From Paraburkholderia eburnea (GTDB lineage Bacteria; Pseudomonadota; Gammaproteobacteria; Burkholderiales; Burkholderiaceae), in contig NZ_PQGA01000011.1 of NCBI RefSeq assembly GCF_002917095.1, forward strand, positions 118,465 to 182,464: a stretch of 64,000 bases of DNA. Direction: 5' to 3'. The notes beneath the pieces were generated by a model, which searched no databases, was not told where the DNA came from, and saw only the letters and a list, made by a program, of their open reading frames with translations. Positions 46,392 to 54,793 of the stretch are shown one piece after another. The position numbers and the translations under genes were made by a program. Numbering within the stretch: the stretch's first letter is position 1; every line of letters begins with the position of its first letter.

Positions 46392-46718
46392 ATGTTGAAA
46401 GGCCAAATCGCCGGGCTCATGAAGCAAGCCCAGCAGATGCAGGAAAACATGAAGAAGGCGCAGGAACAGCTCGCCCAGATCGAAGTCGAGGGTCAGGCTG
46501 GCGCCGGTCTCGTCAAGGTCACGATGACGTGCCGTAACGACGTGCGCCGTGTCTCGATCGATCCGAGCCTGCTCGCCGACGACAAGGACATGCTGGAAGA
46601 CCTCGTCGCCGCCGCGTTCAACGACGCCGTGCGCAAGGCCGAAGCCACGTCGCAGGAAAAGATGAGCGGCATGACCGCCGGTCTGCCGATTCCGCCGGGC
46701 TTCAAGATGCCGTTCTAA
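46392..46718 (+). CDS. YbaB/EbfC nucleoid-associated protein
   Basis: The 108-residue dimeric DNA-binding protein (MLKGQIAGLMKQAQQMQENMKKAQEQLAQIEVEG in parts) is full length for the family. It coats DNA and influences expression and recombination. It lies between dnaX (77 bp) and recR (126 bp) as in most proteobacteria. GAAGGAG precedes the ATG at 46392; an overlapping ATG five bases upstream is out of frame. Confidence 0.95.
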   Translation: MLKGQIAGLMKQAQQMQENMKKAQEQLAQIEVEGQAGAGLVKVTMTCRNDVRRVSIDPSLLADDKDMLEDLVAAAFNDAVRKAEATSQEKMSGMTAGLPIPPGFKMPF

Positions 46719-46844
46719 GGCCCGCGCGCCGCACGGCCTGAACGCTATGCGGCGCCTCGCGCGCGACGGTTCGCAAGACCGCCGCGCGCGTTGTCTTTGC
46801 CTGTTCGCTGCGCACGTTTTTTCGCTTCACCACGCTGAATTCGC

Positions 46845-47441
46845 ATGAAACAACCTTCTGCTCTCGCGGCGCTCGTCGAGGCGCTGCGCGTATTGCCTGG
46901 CGTCGGGCCGAAGTCGGCGCAGCGCATGGCCTATCACCTGATGCAGCACGATCGCGACGGCGCCGAAAAGCTCGGCCAGGCGTTGCTGTTCGCGACCGAT
47001 CACCTGAAGCACTGCGAGAAGTGCAACACCTTCACCGAAGCTCAGGTCTGCGAAACATGTCTCGATGAGGAGCGCGATCCCACGCTGCTCTGCGTCGTCG
47101 AGACGCCCGCCGACCAGATCATGCTCGAACAGACCATGACCTGGCGCGGCCTGTATTTTGTGCTGATGGGGCATCTGAGCCCGCTCGACGGCATCGGCCC
47201 CAAAGAGATTCATTTCGACCGGCTCGTGAAACGCGCCTCGGACGGCGTCGTCAAGGAAGTCGTGCTCGCGACCAACTTCACCAACGAAGGCGAGGCCACG
47301 GCCCACTACCTCGGCCAGGCGCTCAAGGCGCGCGGTCTCGCCGTCACGCGCCTCGCGCGCGGCGTGCCGGTGGGCGGGGAGCTGGAATACGTCGATGCGG
47401 GCACCATCGCGCGCGCCATGCTCGACCGGCGCTCGATGTAA
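46845..47441 (+). CDS. recR: Recombination mediator protein RecR
   Basis: The 198-residue product helps RecFO load RecA at gaps. It has an N-terminal HhH (LVEALRVLPGVGPKSAQRMA), a C4 zinc finger at about 57-72 (CEKCNTFTEAQVCETC), a Toprim domain (LLCVVETPADQIMLEQT) and the C-terminal GVPVGGELEYVDAGTI with the Walker-B-like segment. It is the last gene of dnaX-ybaB-recR. Confidence 0.97.
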   Translation: MKQPSALAALVEALRVLPGVGPKSAQRMAYHLMQHDRDGAEKLGQALLFATDHLKHCEKCNTFTEAQVCETCLDEERDPTLLCVVETPADQIMLEQTMTWRGLYFVLMGHLSPLDGIGPKEIHFDRLVKRASDGVVKEVVLATNFTNEGEATAHYLGQALKARGLAVTRLARGVPVGGELEYVDAGTIARAMLDRRSM

Positions 47442-47508
47442 GGCGACGGCGCGTGTGCAACGCGCCCGACACAAGAAGCAGAAACACCAGGAACAGTTCA
47501 GGAGACCC

Positions 47509-48771
47509 ATGAGCGCAGACCGATCCGACGAATCCGCCTCCGCTGCCACGAAAGCGGCCGGTCCGCTTGCGGGCGTGAAAGTGCTCGAACTCGGCACGCT
47601 GATCGCGGGCCCGTTCGCGGCGCGTTTTCTCGGCGAATTCGGCGCCGAGGTCATCAAGATCGAAGATCCGAAGGGCGGTGATCCGCTGCGCAAGTGGCGC
47701 AAGCTCTGGCCCGAAGCGGGCGGCACCTCGCTCTGGTGGGCGGTGCAGGCGCGCAACAAGAAGTCGGTGACGGTCAATCTGAAGGCCGAAGAGGGCAAGG
47801 AAATCGTGCGGCGTCTGGCGAAGGAAGCCGACATCGTCATCGAGAATTTCCGGCCCGGTCTGCTCGAAAAGCTCGGGCTGGGCTATGACGTGCTCTCGAA
47901 GGACAATCCCGGTCTGGTGATGGTGCGGCTTTCGGGCTACGGCCAGAGCGGCCCGTATCGCGACCGCCCCGGATTCGGTGCGATCGCCGAGTCGATGGGC
48001 GGCCTGCGCCACATCACCGGCTATCCGGAACTGCCGCCGCCGCGCATCGGCATTTCGATCGGCGATTCGATCGCGGCGCTGCATGGTGTGATCGGCGCGA
48101 TGATGGCGCTCCATCATCGCAACATGAACGGCGGCAGCGGCCAGATCGTCGACGTGGCGCTCTACGAAGCCGTGTTCAACATGATGGAAAGCGTGGTGCC
48201 CGAGTACGGCGTCTACGGCATGGTGCGCGAGCGCACCGGCGCGTCGCTGCCCGGCATCGTGCCGTCCAACACCTATGCGTGCCGCGATGGCAGCATCGTG
48301 ATCGGCGGCAATAGCGATCCCATTTTCAAACGCCTGATGACGGCGATCGATCGCGCCGATCTCGCCAATGATCCGGCGCTGGCGCATAACGACGGCCGCG
48401 TGCCGCGCACCGTGGAAATCGACGGCGCGATCGCCGCGTGGCTCGCCACGCGCACCATCGACGAAGCGCTCGATGTGCTCAACGCCGCCGACGTGCCCGC
48501 AGGCCGCATCTACAGCGCGGCGGACATGTTCACCGATCCGCAGTTCGCCGCTCGTCAGATGATCCAGCAGTTCCGCTGGCAGAAGCCGGGCGATGCGGAC
48601 GGAGAGGGGATCGACATCGCGTTGCCGGGTGTCACGCCCAAGCTTTCGGCGACGCCCGGCGACACGCGCTGGCTCGGCCCGGAACTCGGCGAACATACCG
48701 ACGAGGTCCTGCAATCGCTCGGTTATGACGCGAATCGGATTGCCTCATTGCGCGCGCAACAGATCGTCTAG
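47509..48771 (+). CDS. CaiB/BaiF-family (class III) CoA-transferase
   Basis: The 420-residue product has the family start VKVLELGTLIAGPFAARFLGEFGAEVIKIE and later RLSGYGQSGPYRDRPGFGAIAESMGGL. An aspartate in this region (about 170-190) normally forms the aspartyl-CoA intermediate. Members move CoA between carboxylic acids (formyl-CoA, succinyl-CoA:glutarate, 2-methylcitrate-type substrates). The substrate here cannot be named. AGGAGACCC precedes the ATG at 47509. A strong terminator ends the gene. Confidence 0.88.
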   Translation: MSADRSDESASAATKAAGPLAGVKVLELGTLIAGPFAARFLGEFGAEVIKIEDPKGGDPLRKWRKLWPEAGGTSLWWAVQARNKKSVTVNLKAEEGKEIVRRLAKEADIVIENFRPGLLEKLGLGYDVLSKDNPGLVMVRLSGYGQSGPYRDRPGFGAIAESMGGLRHITGYPELPPPRIGISIGDSIAALHGVIGAMMALHHRNMNGGSGQIVDVALYEAVFNMMESVVPEYGVYGMVRERTGASLPGIVPSNTYACRDGSIVIGGNSDPIFKRLMTAIDRADLANDPALAHNDGRVPRTVEIDGAIAAWLATRTIDEALDVLNAADVPAGRIYSAADMFTDPQFAARQMIQQFRWQKPGDADGEGIDIALPGVTPKLSATPGDTRWLGPELGEHTDEVLQSLGYDANRIASLRAQQIV

Positions 48772-48800
48772 CGCCACGAAATCAACAAACGCAGCACAAG

Positions 48801-48833
48801 AAAAAGGCTCGCCGGAAACGGGCGAGCCTTTTT
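48801..48833. terminator. Bidirectional Rho-independent terminator
   Basis: AAAAAGGCTCGCC (48801-48813) and GGCGAGCCTTTTT (48821-48833) are perfectly complementary around a 7-nt loop, giving T runs on both strands. It serves the converging CoA-transferase and quinone oxidoreductase genes. Confidence 0.93.
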
Positions 48834-48864
48834 CATTCTGTCCTGCTGATTCAGGAAGCGCCGT

Positions 48865-49836
48865 TCAAGGCTCGATGATGATCTTGCCCGTCACCTTGCG
48901 CGAGGCCATGTCCTTGAACGCCTGTGCCGTATCGGCGAGCTTGTAGCGCTTCGAGACATAAGGCTTGAGCTTGCCTTCGCCGATCCAGCCGACCATCTGC
49001 GCGAACGCCGCTGCATTGTTCTGCGGCTCGCGGCGCGCGTAGTCGCCCCAGAACACGCCGACGAGGCTCGCGCCCTTGAGCAGCGCGAGGTTCAGCGGCA
49101 GCTTGGGAATCTCGCCGTTCGCAAAACCGACCACGAGATAGCGGCCGCGCCAGCCGATGCTGCGAAACGCCGGCTCCGCGTAGATGCCGCCGACCGGGTC
49201 GTAGATCACGTCGGGACCTTTGCCGTCGGTGAGGGCCTTGATGCGCTCGCGCAAATCCTCGGTGCTGTAGTTGATGGTGTCGTCGGCGCCGAAGCGGCGG
49301 CATACGTCGAGCTTTTCATCGCTCGACGCCGCGGCGATCACGCGTGCGCCCAGCACCTTGCCGATTTCCACGGCGGCCAGACCCACGCCGCCCGCCGCGC
49401 CGAGCACCAGCATCGTTTCGCCAGCCTTGAGTTGCGCGCGATCGACTACGGCGTGATGCGAGGTGCCGTAGGCCAGCGTGAAGGCGGCGGCCGTCGCGAA
49501 ATCGGCGGCATCGGGCAGCGGCACACAGGCCGACGCGTCGGCGATCGCCTGCTCGGCGAATCCGCCGTTGCCCACATAGGCCACGACGCGCGCGCCCGGC
49601 GCGAGCTTCACGCCTGCGCCCGCGGCGCGCACGATGCCCGCGACTTCGGCGCCTGGCGTGAAGGGCAGTTGCGGCTTGACCTGATACTTGTTCTCGATGA
49701 TGAGGACGTCCGGGAAATTCACGGCGGCGGCTTTCACATCAATCACGACCTGGCCGGGGCCGGGTACGAGATCGGGCAGATCTTCGAGCGTGAGCGTGTC
49801 GGGCGGGCCGTACTGGTTGCAGCGAATTGCGCGCAT
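48865..49836 (-). CDS. NADPH:quinone oxidoreductase-family protein (zinc-free MDR)
   Basis: The 323-residue medium-chain dehydrogenase/reductase shows AAAVNFPDVLII near the N-terminus, PFTPGAEVAGIV, and the nucleotide-binding motif LGAAGGVGLAAVEIGK. It lacks the zinc-ligand pattern of alcohol dehydrogenases. It probably reduces quinones or enoyl-type substrates with NADPH. AGGAGA precedes the ATG at 49836. TACACT (minus strand, near 49893-49888) may be its -10. The 240-bp gap to surE has no further gene. Confidence 0.88.
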   Translation of the reverse strand: MRAIRCNQYGPPDTLTLEDLPDLVPGPGQVVIDVKAAAVNFPDVLIIENKYQVKPQLPFTPGAEVAGIVRAAGAGVKLAPGARVVAYVGNGGFAEQAIADASACVPLPDAADFATAAAFTLAYGTSHHAVVDRAQLKAGETMLVLGAAGGVGLAAVEIGKVLGARVIAAASSDEKLDVCRRFGADDTINYSTEDLRERIKALTDGKGPDVIYDPVGGIYAEPAFRSIGWRGRYLVVGFANGEIPKLPLNLALLKGASLVGVFWGDYARREPQNNAAAFAQMVGWIGEGKLKPYVSKRYKLADTAQAFKDMASRKVTGKIIIEP

Positions 49837-50063
49837 CGTGTCTCCTGTCGTTTTACGTCAGTCATGGATCCGGCTTGAGCATCACAGTGTACGGCAATCC
49901 GACGCAATGCGAACGATCGTGCGTTTATTTTCGTGAGGGCGGCGACCTTCCCGGTGTGCTCCGAAAGAATGTAGGAATGTGCCGTGCATACCGTCGTAAA
50001 GTGCGTCGTCATAAGCCGTAGGAGGGCACTCTGCCTGTCGTTCGTCTGCCTTCTTTCCTCGGT

Positions 50064-50069
50064 TACAAT
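50064..50069 (+). promoter_or_regulatory. -10 element immediately before surE
   Basis: TACAAT ends six bases before the surE ATG (50076), the same geometry as at dnaX, so the transcript would begin at the start codon. TTCGTC at 17-bp spacing is a weak -35. No Shine-Dalgarno sequence is present. Confidence 0.45.
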
Positions 50070-50075
50070 CGGCTG

Positions 50076-50837
50076 ATGCGAATACTACTCAGCAACGACG
50101 ACGGCTATCTCGCGCCCGGCCTCGCCGCGCTCTACGAAGCGCTCAAGCCGCTTGGCGAGATCACGGTGATGGCGCCCGAACAGAACTGTAGCGCCGCATC
50201 GAACTCGCTCACGCTATCGCGCCCGCTTTCGGTGCTGCGTTCGGCGAGCACCGGTTTCTACTACGTCAACGGCACGCCCACGGACTCGGTGCATATCGCG
50301 CTGACGGGCATGCTCGACCATCGGCCCGATCTCGTGGTGTCCGGTATCAACAACGGCCAGAACATGGGCGAGGACACGCTGTACTCGGGTACGGTCGCCG
50401 CGGCCACCGAAGGCATCATGTTCGGCGTGCCGGCCATCGCGTTCTCGCTCGTCGATAAGGACTGGGTGCACCTCGACGACGCCGCGCGCGTGGCCGCCGA
50501 CATCGTCGCGCATTACCTCGCCAACCCGCTGCCGGGCAATCCGCTGCTGAACGTCAACATCCCGAACCTGCCTTACGGGCAGATGGGCGAGTGGCGCGTC
50601 ACGCGACTCGGCAAGCGTCATCCTTCGCAGCCGGTGATCCGCCAGACCAATCCGCGCGGGGAGCCGATTTACTGGATCGGCCCCTCGGGCAGCGCGCGCG
50701 ACGCGAGCGAGGGCACGGATTTCCATGCGGTGTCGAACGGCCAGGTGTCGATCACGCCGCTGCAACTCGATCTGACACACACGCAGATGTTGCCGGCGAC
50801 GCACGAATGGGTGCGCCAGGGCGGCAGCGCTTCATGA
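50076..50837 (+). CDS. surE: 5'/3'-nucleotidase SurE
   Basis: The 253-residue metal-dependent phosphatase acts on nucleoside monophosphates and short polyphosphates. It begins MRILLSNDDGYLAPGL with the Asp-Asp metal ligands (Asp8, Asp9). EQNCSAASNSLTL and VSGINNGQNMGEDTLYSGTVAAATEG carry the other conserved residues. Its TGA overlaps the pcm ATG (ATGA), so translation is coupled. The surE-pcm-nlpD-rpoS order is the classical stationary-phase cluster. Confidence 0.96.
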   Translation: MRILLSNDDGYLAPGLAALYEALKPLGEITVMAPEQNCSAASNSLTLSRPLSVLRSASTGFYYVNGTPTDSVHIALTGMLDHRPDLVVSGINNGQNMGEDTLYSGTVAAATEGIMFGVPAIAFSLVDKDWVHLDDAARVAADIVAHYLANPLPGNPLLNVNIPNLPYGQMGEWRVTRLGKRHPSQPVIRQTNPRGEPIYWIGPSGSARDASEGTDFHAVSNGQVSITPLQLDLTHTQMLPATHEWVRQGGSAS

Positions 50838-51928
50838 CGGGCGAGCGTACCAAGCGTTTTCCGCTCGGCCTCGCGGATCTCGTTCGGGAGCCGCGTCGGC
50901 GCGACGACGCGCGCCCCGGCGAGGCGCGCGCGACGCCTTCGGCCAAGCCCGTTGCGAAAGTCGCGGTAAAGGTCGCAGTCAAGGGCACGGCAAATGCTCA
51001 GTCGCCCGGCGCGCGATCGTCCGCGATCGGCTCGACGGCCAATGCGCATGCTGTGAAAGCCGCGAAAGCGCCAGGCGTGCCGCATACCGCCGCGTCGCCC
51101 GCGCGCAAGTCCGCTTCGCCCCGCGCCGATCTTCCCGGCCGTGCCGCTCAAACGTTTTCGCCGGCCGCGACGAAGCCGCTCCCTGCGGGCGCAAGGAACG
51201 CGCAGACGCGCCCGGTCACTGTGCCGCGTCCCGGCGTGACGCCTGGTACGGGTGCGCCGGGCGTCGCCCTGAACGGTGCACTCGCGCTGACTTCGGAACG
51301 GGTTCGCGAACGCATGGTCGAACGCCTGCGTGCCAACGGTGTGACCGATCCGCGCGTGCTTCAGGCGCTCGCGGCCGTGCCGCGCCACATGTTCGTCGAT
51401 CCTGGCCTCGCGGCCCAGGCCTACGAAGATGCGGCGTTGCCGATCGGCCATCACCAGACCATCTCGAAGCCGTCGGTGGTCGCCCGCATGCTGGAACTCG
51501 CGGGCGCGGGCCGTGAACTGGAACGCGTGCTTGAAATCGGCACGGGCTGCGGCTATCAGGCCGCGGTGCTGAGCCGGATTGCACGCGATGTGTATTCGAT
51601 TGAACGCATCAAGCCGTTATACGAGCGCGCAAAGACGAACCTGCGGCCGCTGCGCATCCCGAACATCCGCTTGCACTATGGCGACGGACGGCTCGGTATG
51701 CCGTCGGCGGCGCCGTTCGATGCGATCGTGATCGCTGCCGCCGGCTTCGACGTGCCGCAGGCGCTGCTCGAGCAACTCGCCATCGGCGGACGGCTCGTGG
51801 CGCCGGTCGCGGAGCAGGACGAAGCGACCCAGGTGCTCACACTGGTGGAGCGCACGGGTCCCGCGCAGTGGCGGGAGTCGAGGCTTGATCGCGTTTTCTT
51901 TGTCCCTTTAAAATCCGGAGTGATCTGA
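50834..51928 (+). CDS. pcm: Protein-L-isoaspartate O-methyltransferase with long N-terminal extension
   Basis: The 364-residue product repairs isoaspartyl damage by SAM-dependent methylation. The enzyme domain occupies about residues 150-364 (ERVRERMVERLRANGVTDPRVLQALAAVPRHMFVDP in parts, then VLEIGTGCGYQAAVLSRIA for SAM binding). The first 145 residues are a low-complexity Ala/Pro/Lys/Arg segment not found in E. coli Pcm (208 residues). The ATG at 50834, overlapping the surE stop, supports translation of the extension. nlpD follows after 5 bp. Confidence 0.92.
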   Translation: MTGERTKRFPLGLADLVREPRRRDDARPGEARATPSAKPVAKVAVKVAVKGTANAQSPGARSSAIGSTANAHAVKAAKAPGVPHTAASPARKSASPRADLPGRAAQTFSPAATKPLPAGARNAQTRPVTVPRPGVTPGTGAPGVALNGALALTSERVRERMVERLRANGVTDPRVLQALAAVPRHMFVDPGLAAQAYEDAALPIGHHQTISKPSVVARMLELAGAGRELERVLEIGTGCGYQAAVLSRIARDVYSIERIKPLYERAKTNLRPLRIPNIRLHYGDGRLGMPSAAPFDAIVIAAAGFDVPQALLEQLAIGGRLVAPVAEQDEATQVLTLVERTGPAQWRESRLDRVFFVPLKSGVI

Positions 51929-51933
51929 AACCG

Positions 51934-52845
51934 ATGAGTATGTTGCGCGCGATGCAAAGAAAACGCCTGAATATCGATTTGACCACGGCCCAACGCAGTG
52001 CTTCGGTCATCGCGCTCTGTCTGCTGACGGCTTGCGCGACGCGTCTCGACAACGCGCCCGTCGTGGACCGCACCTCGGCGTCCGGCATGGCCGGCGCACA
52101 GCCGCCGGTGCCGCTCGGGCCGCCGCCTCCGGGATATTACCGGGTGAAGCCGGGCGATACTCTCTATAGGATTGCGCTCGAAAACGGCCAGAATTACCGC
52201 GACATCGCGACGTGGAACAACCTCGCCAATCCGAACCAGATCGAAGTGGATCAGCTGTTGCGCGTCGTGCCGCCGGGTGCCGGCAACGCCGCTGCCTACA
52301 CGCCGGGCGTCGTCACCGCGCCGGTGCCGGGTTACGCATCGGCGGGCGCTCAGCCTGGCGCGCAGCCGGGCGCAGCCATGCCGCCGATGATCGGTTCGGG
52401 CGCGAACGCGACTTCCGCGCCGTCGGCGAGCGTGCCGCCGCAGACCAGCGGCAGTGACATGAGCGCCGCGCCCGCCGGCAATATCTCGCTGGCGTGGCCG
52501 GTACGCGGACCGCTGCTCAATGGCTTCGACGACACCCGCAACAAGGGTGTCAATATTGGCGGGGCGCCTGGCGACCCCGTCAGGGCCGCAGGCGACGGTC
52601 GTGTGGTTTATGCCGGAAATGGGCTGCGCGGTTACGGCAATCTCATTATCATCAAGCATGACGCGACGTTCTTGACTGCGTACGCACATAATCGAGCTTT
52701 GATGGTAAAAGAGGGAGATGCGGTCACCAAGGGCCAGAAAATCGCCGAAATGGGCAATACTGACTCGGACCGCGTGATGCTGCATTTCGAAGTACGCCGT
52801 CAGGGCAAGCCCGTCGACCCACTGAAGTACTTGCCGCCGCAATAA
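51934..52845 (+). CDS. nlpD: LysM/LytM-domain lipoprotein NlpD (amidase activator)
   Basis: The 303-residue lipoprotein has a lipobox LLTAC (Cys34) and a LysM domain at about 68-112 (YYRVKPGDTLYRIALENGQNYRDIATWNNL in parts). A Pro/Ala/Gly linker leads to a C-terminal LytM domain. That domain is degenerate: the first zinc motif is NKGVNIG instead of HxxxD and only MLHFEVR remains. It should therefore not hydrolyse peptidoglycan but activate an AmiC-type amidase in septal splitting. In E. coli the rpoS promoter lies within nlpD. Confidence 0.94.
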   Translation: MSMLRAMQRKRLNIDLTTAQRSASVIALCLLTACATRLDNAPVVDRTSASGMAGAQPPVPLGPPPPGYYRVKPGDTLYRIALENGQNYRDIATWNNLANPNQIEVDQLLRVVPPGAGNAAAYTPGVVTAPVPGYASAGAQPGAQPGAAMPPMIGSGANATSAPSASVPPQTSGSDMSAAPAGNISLAWPVRGPLLNGFDDTRNKGVNIGGAPGDPVRAAGDGRVVYAGNGLRGYGNLIIIKHDATFLTAYAHNRALMVKEGDAVTKGQKIAEMGNTDSDRVMLHFEVRRQGKPVDPLKYLPPQ

Positions 52846-52857
52846 AGCGAGCCGACC

Positions 52858-53946
52858 ATGCCGAAATCGAAGCGCCGTCTGCAGCAATCCGAGTCTGACA
52901 GTCAAGCCGCCCAGGTTTCGGTGGACGATGGCGCTGTGCGCGCCGAAGAGGAGGACCTCGATGGCGCGCGCGAGCAGGATGACCGCGAGGAGCGGGACAG
53001 CGGCTCGGAAGACGGCGGCGAGCGCGATGGCGCGGAAGCCCAGGAAGCGCCATCCGACGCGGACGATTTCCGCTCCATCCTGCAGGCCGAGCTCACGGCC
53101 GACACCATCCAGCATTATCTGAACCGGATCAGCGTGAAGCCGCTGCTCACCGTCGAGGAAGAGCAGCGCTACTCGCGTCTGGCCAAGGCCGGGGAGTTCG
53201 AGGCGCGCCAGGTGATGATCGAGCGCAATTTGCGCCTCGTCGTTTCGATCGCCAAGGGCTATCTGAATCGCGGCGTGCCGCTGCTCGACCTGATCGAAGA
53301 GGGCAATCTCGGCCTGATGCACGCGATCGAGAAGTTCGATCCCACGCGCGGCTTCCGTTTTTCGACCTACGCTACCTGGTGGATCCGTCAGAGCATCGAG
53401 CGCGCGATCATGAACCAGGCGCGCACGGTGCGCCTGCCGGTGCACGTGATCCGCGAACTCAACCAGGTGCTGCGCGCCAAGCGCCATCTGGAGAAAAATT
53501 CGCTGAACGCCAATGCGGCGTCCGAGCGCCGCGACGCGAGCATCGACGACATCGCCTATCTCACGGGCAAGACCACCGAGGAAGTCACCGACATCCTCGC
53601 GCTCAACGAACATACCGCCTCGCTGGATGCGCCCCTCGATCTCGACCCGGCAAGCAGCCTGCTCGATCTGCTGTCGGACGATCAGAGCCAGTCGCCCGAT
53701 GCCGAAGTGCAGCACCGCGAGCTGGAAACGCTCACGCGTGCCTGGCTGGGGCGGCTGTCGGACAAGCATCGCCATGTCATCGAACGGCGTTTTGGCCTGA
53801 ACCATATCGAGCCTGCCACGCTCGAAGAGCTGGCCGACGAAATGGGCCTCACCCGCGAGCGCGTGCGGCAAATCCAGCAGGAAGCGCTGGTGCGCCTCAA
53901 GCGCTTTTTCGCCTCGAACGGCGTGCGCAAGGACGCCGTTCTGTAA
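52858..53946 (+). CDS. rpoS: RNA polymerase sigma factor RpoS
   Basis: The 362-residue general stress sigma factor has region 1.2 from about residue 78 (DTIQHYLNRISVKPLLTVEEEQRY). Region 2 includes FDPTRGFRFSTYATWWIRQ, and region 4 contains LEELADEMGLTRERVRQIQQEAL. The first 70 residues are highly acidic (GAVRAEEEDLDGAREQDDRE), longer than in E. coli RpoS (330 residues). It starts 12 bp after nlpD. Confidence 0.96.
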   Translation: MPKSKRRLQQSESDSQAAQVSVDDGAVRAEEEDLDGAREQDDREERDSGSEDGGERDGAEAQEAPSDADDFRSILQAELTADTIQHYLNRISVKPLLTVEEEQRYSRLAKAGEFEARQVMIERNLRLVVSIAKGYLNRGVPLLDLIEEGNLGLMHAIEKFDPTRGFRFSTYATWWIRQSIERAIMNQARTVRLPVHVIRELNQVLRAKRHLEKNSLNANAASERRDASIDDIAYLTGKTTEEVTDILALNEHTASLDAPLDLDPASSLLDLLSDDQSQSPDAEVQHRELETLTRAWLGRLSDKHRHVIERRFGLNHIEPATLEELADEMGLTRERVRQIQQEALVRLKRFFASNGVRKDAVL

Positions 53947-53988
53947 AAATACGCCGCTTTTTTCAACGCCAACCCGGCGTTCATCTGA

Positions 53989-54774
53989 ATGACTGCACCC
54001 GTACTCGTATTCGACATCGAGACCATTCCCGATGTCGACGGCATTCGCCGTCTCGAAGATCTGCCCGCCTCGCTCACCGACGCCGAAGTGGCCGAGCACG
54101 CGTTTGCCGCGCGCCGCGAGAAGACCGGCAGCGATTTCCTGCCGCATCATCTGCAACGCATCGCCGCGATTTCCTGTGTGTTCCGCGATGGCCAGGGCTT
54201 TCGCGTGCGCTCGCTCGGCACGCCCGGCGACGGCGAGGCGAAGCTGATCGACTCGTTCTATCGCACCATCGAAAAGTACACGCCGCAGCTCGTGTCGTGG
54301 AACGGTGGCGGCTTCGACCTGCCGGTGCTGCACTATCGCGCGCTCGTGCATGGCATCCGCGCGGTGCGCTACTGGGAACTGGGCGAGGAAGATCGCGAGT
54401 TCAAGTGGAACAACTACATCAGCCGCTATCACTCGCGTCACACCGACCTGATGGATCTGCTGGCGATGTACCAGGCGCGCGCCAACGCGCCGCTCGACGC
54501 GCTCGCGAAGCTGTGCGGCTTTCCCGGCAAGCTCGGCATGGACGGCGGCCAGGTGTGGACGGCGTTCCAGCAGGGCCGCATCGAGGAAATCCGCAATTAC
54601 TGCGAAACCGACGTGGTCAACACGTACCTGCTTTACTGCCGCTTCCAGATGATGCGTGGTGGTTTTTCCGAGCGAGAGTACGACGACGAAATCACCTTCG
54701 TGAAGCAGACGCTCGCGGGCGAATCGGCGCCGCATTGGGCCGAATATCTGAAGGCGTTTGGCGACGCGGAATAA
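53989..54774 (+). CDS. PolB-like 3'-5' exonuclease (DEDDy)
   Basis: The 261-residue predicted exonuclease has motif I FDIETIPD (Asp9, Glu11), motif II SWNGGGFDLPVL and motif III NYCETDVVNTYLL (Tyr-xxx-Asp), the DEDDy set of stand-alone polymerase-B-like proofreading domains. No polymerase domain is present. It follows rpoS by 42 bp in the same direction and may be read from the same transcript. The function is probably DNA repair or RNA processing; the family is poorly characterised. Confidence 0.85.
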   Translation: MTAPVLVFDIETIPDVDGIRRLEDLPASLTDAEVAEHAFAARREKTGSDFLPHHLQRIAAISCVFRDGQGFRVRSLGTPGDGEAKLIDSFYRTIEKYTPQLVSWNGGGFDLPVLHYRALVHGIRAVRYWELGEEDREFKWNNYISRYHSRHTDLMDLLAMYQARANAPLDALAKLCGFPGKLGMDGGQVWTAFQQGRIEEIRNYCETDVVNTYLLYCRFQMMRGGFSEREYDDEITFVKQTLAGESAPHWAEYLKAFGDAE

Positions 54775-54793
54775 ACGCGGTTTCGCGTGGCGG

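Noticed and set aside
51676..54735. A 1019-codon open frame antisense to pcm, nlpD, rpoS and the exonuclease
   Set aside because: It crosses four well-supported genes on the other strand; its composition is that of a GC-bias shadow and it has no recognisable motif.
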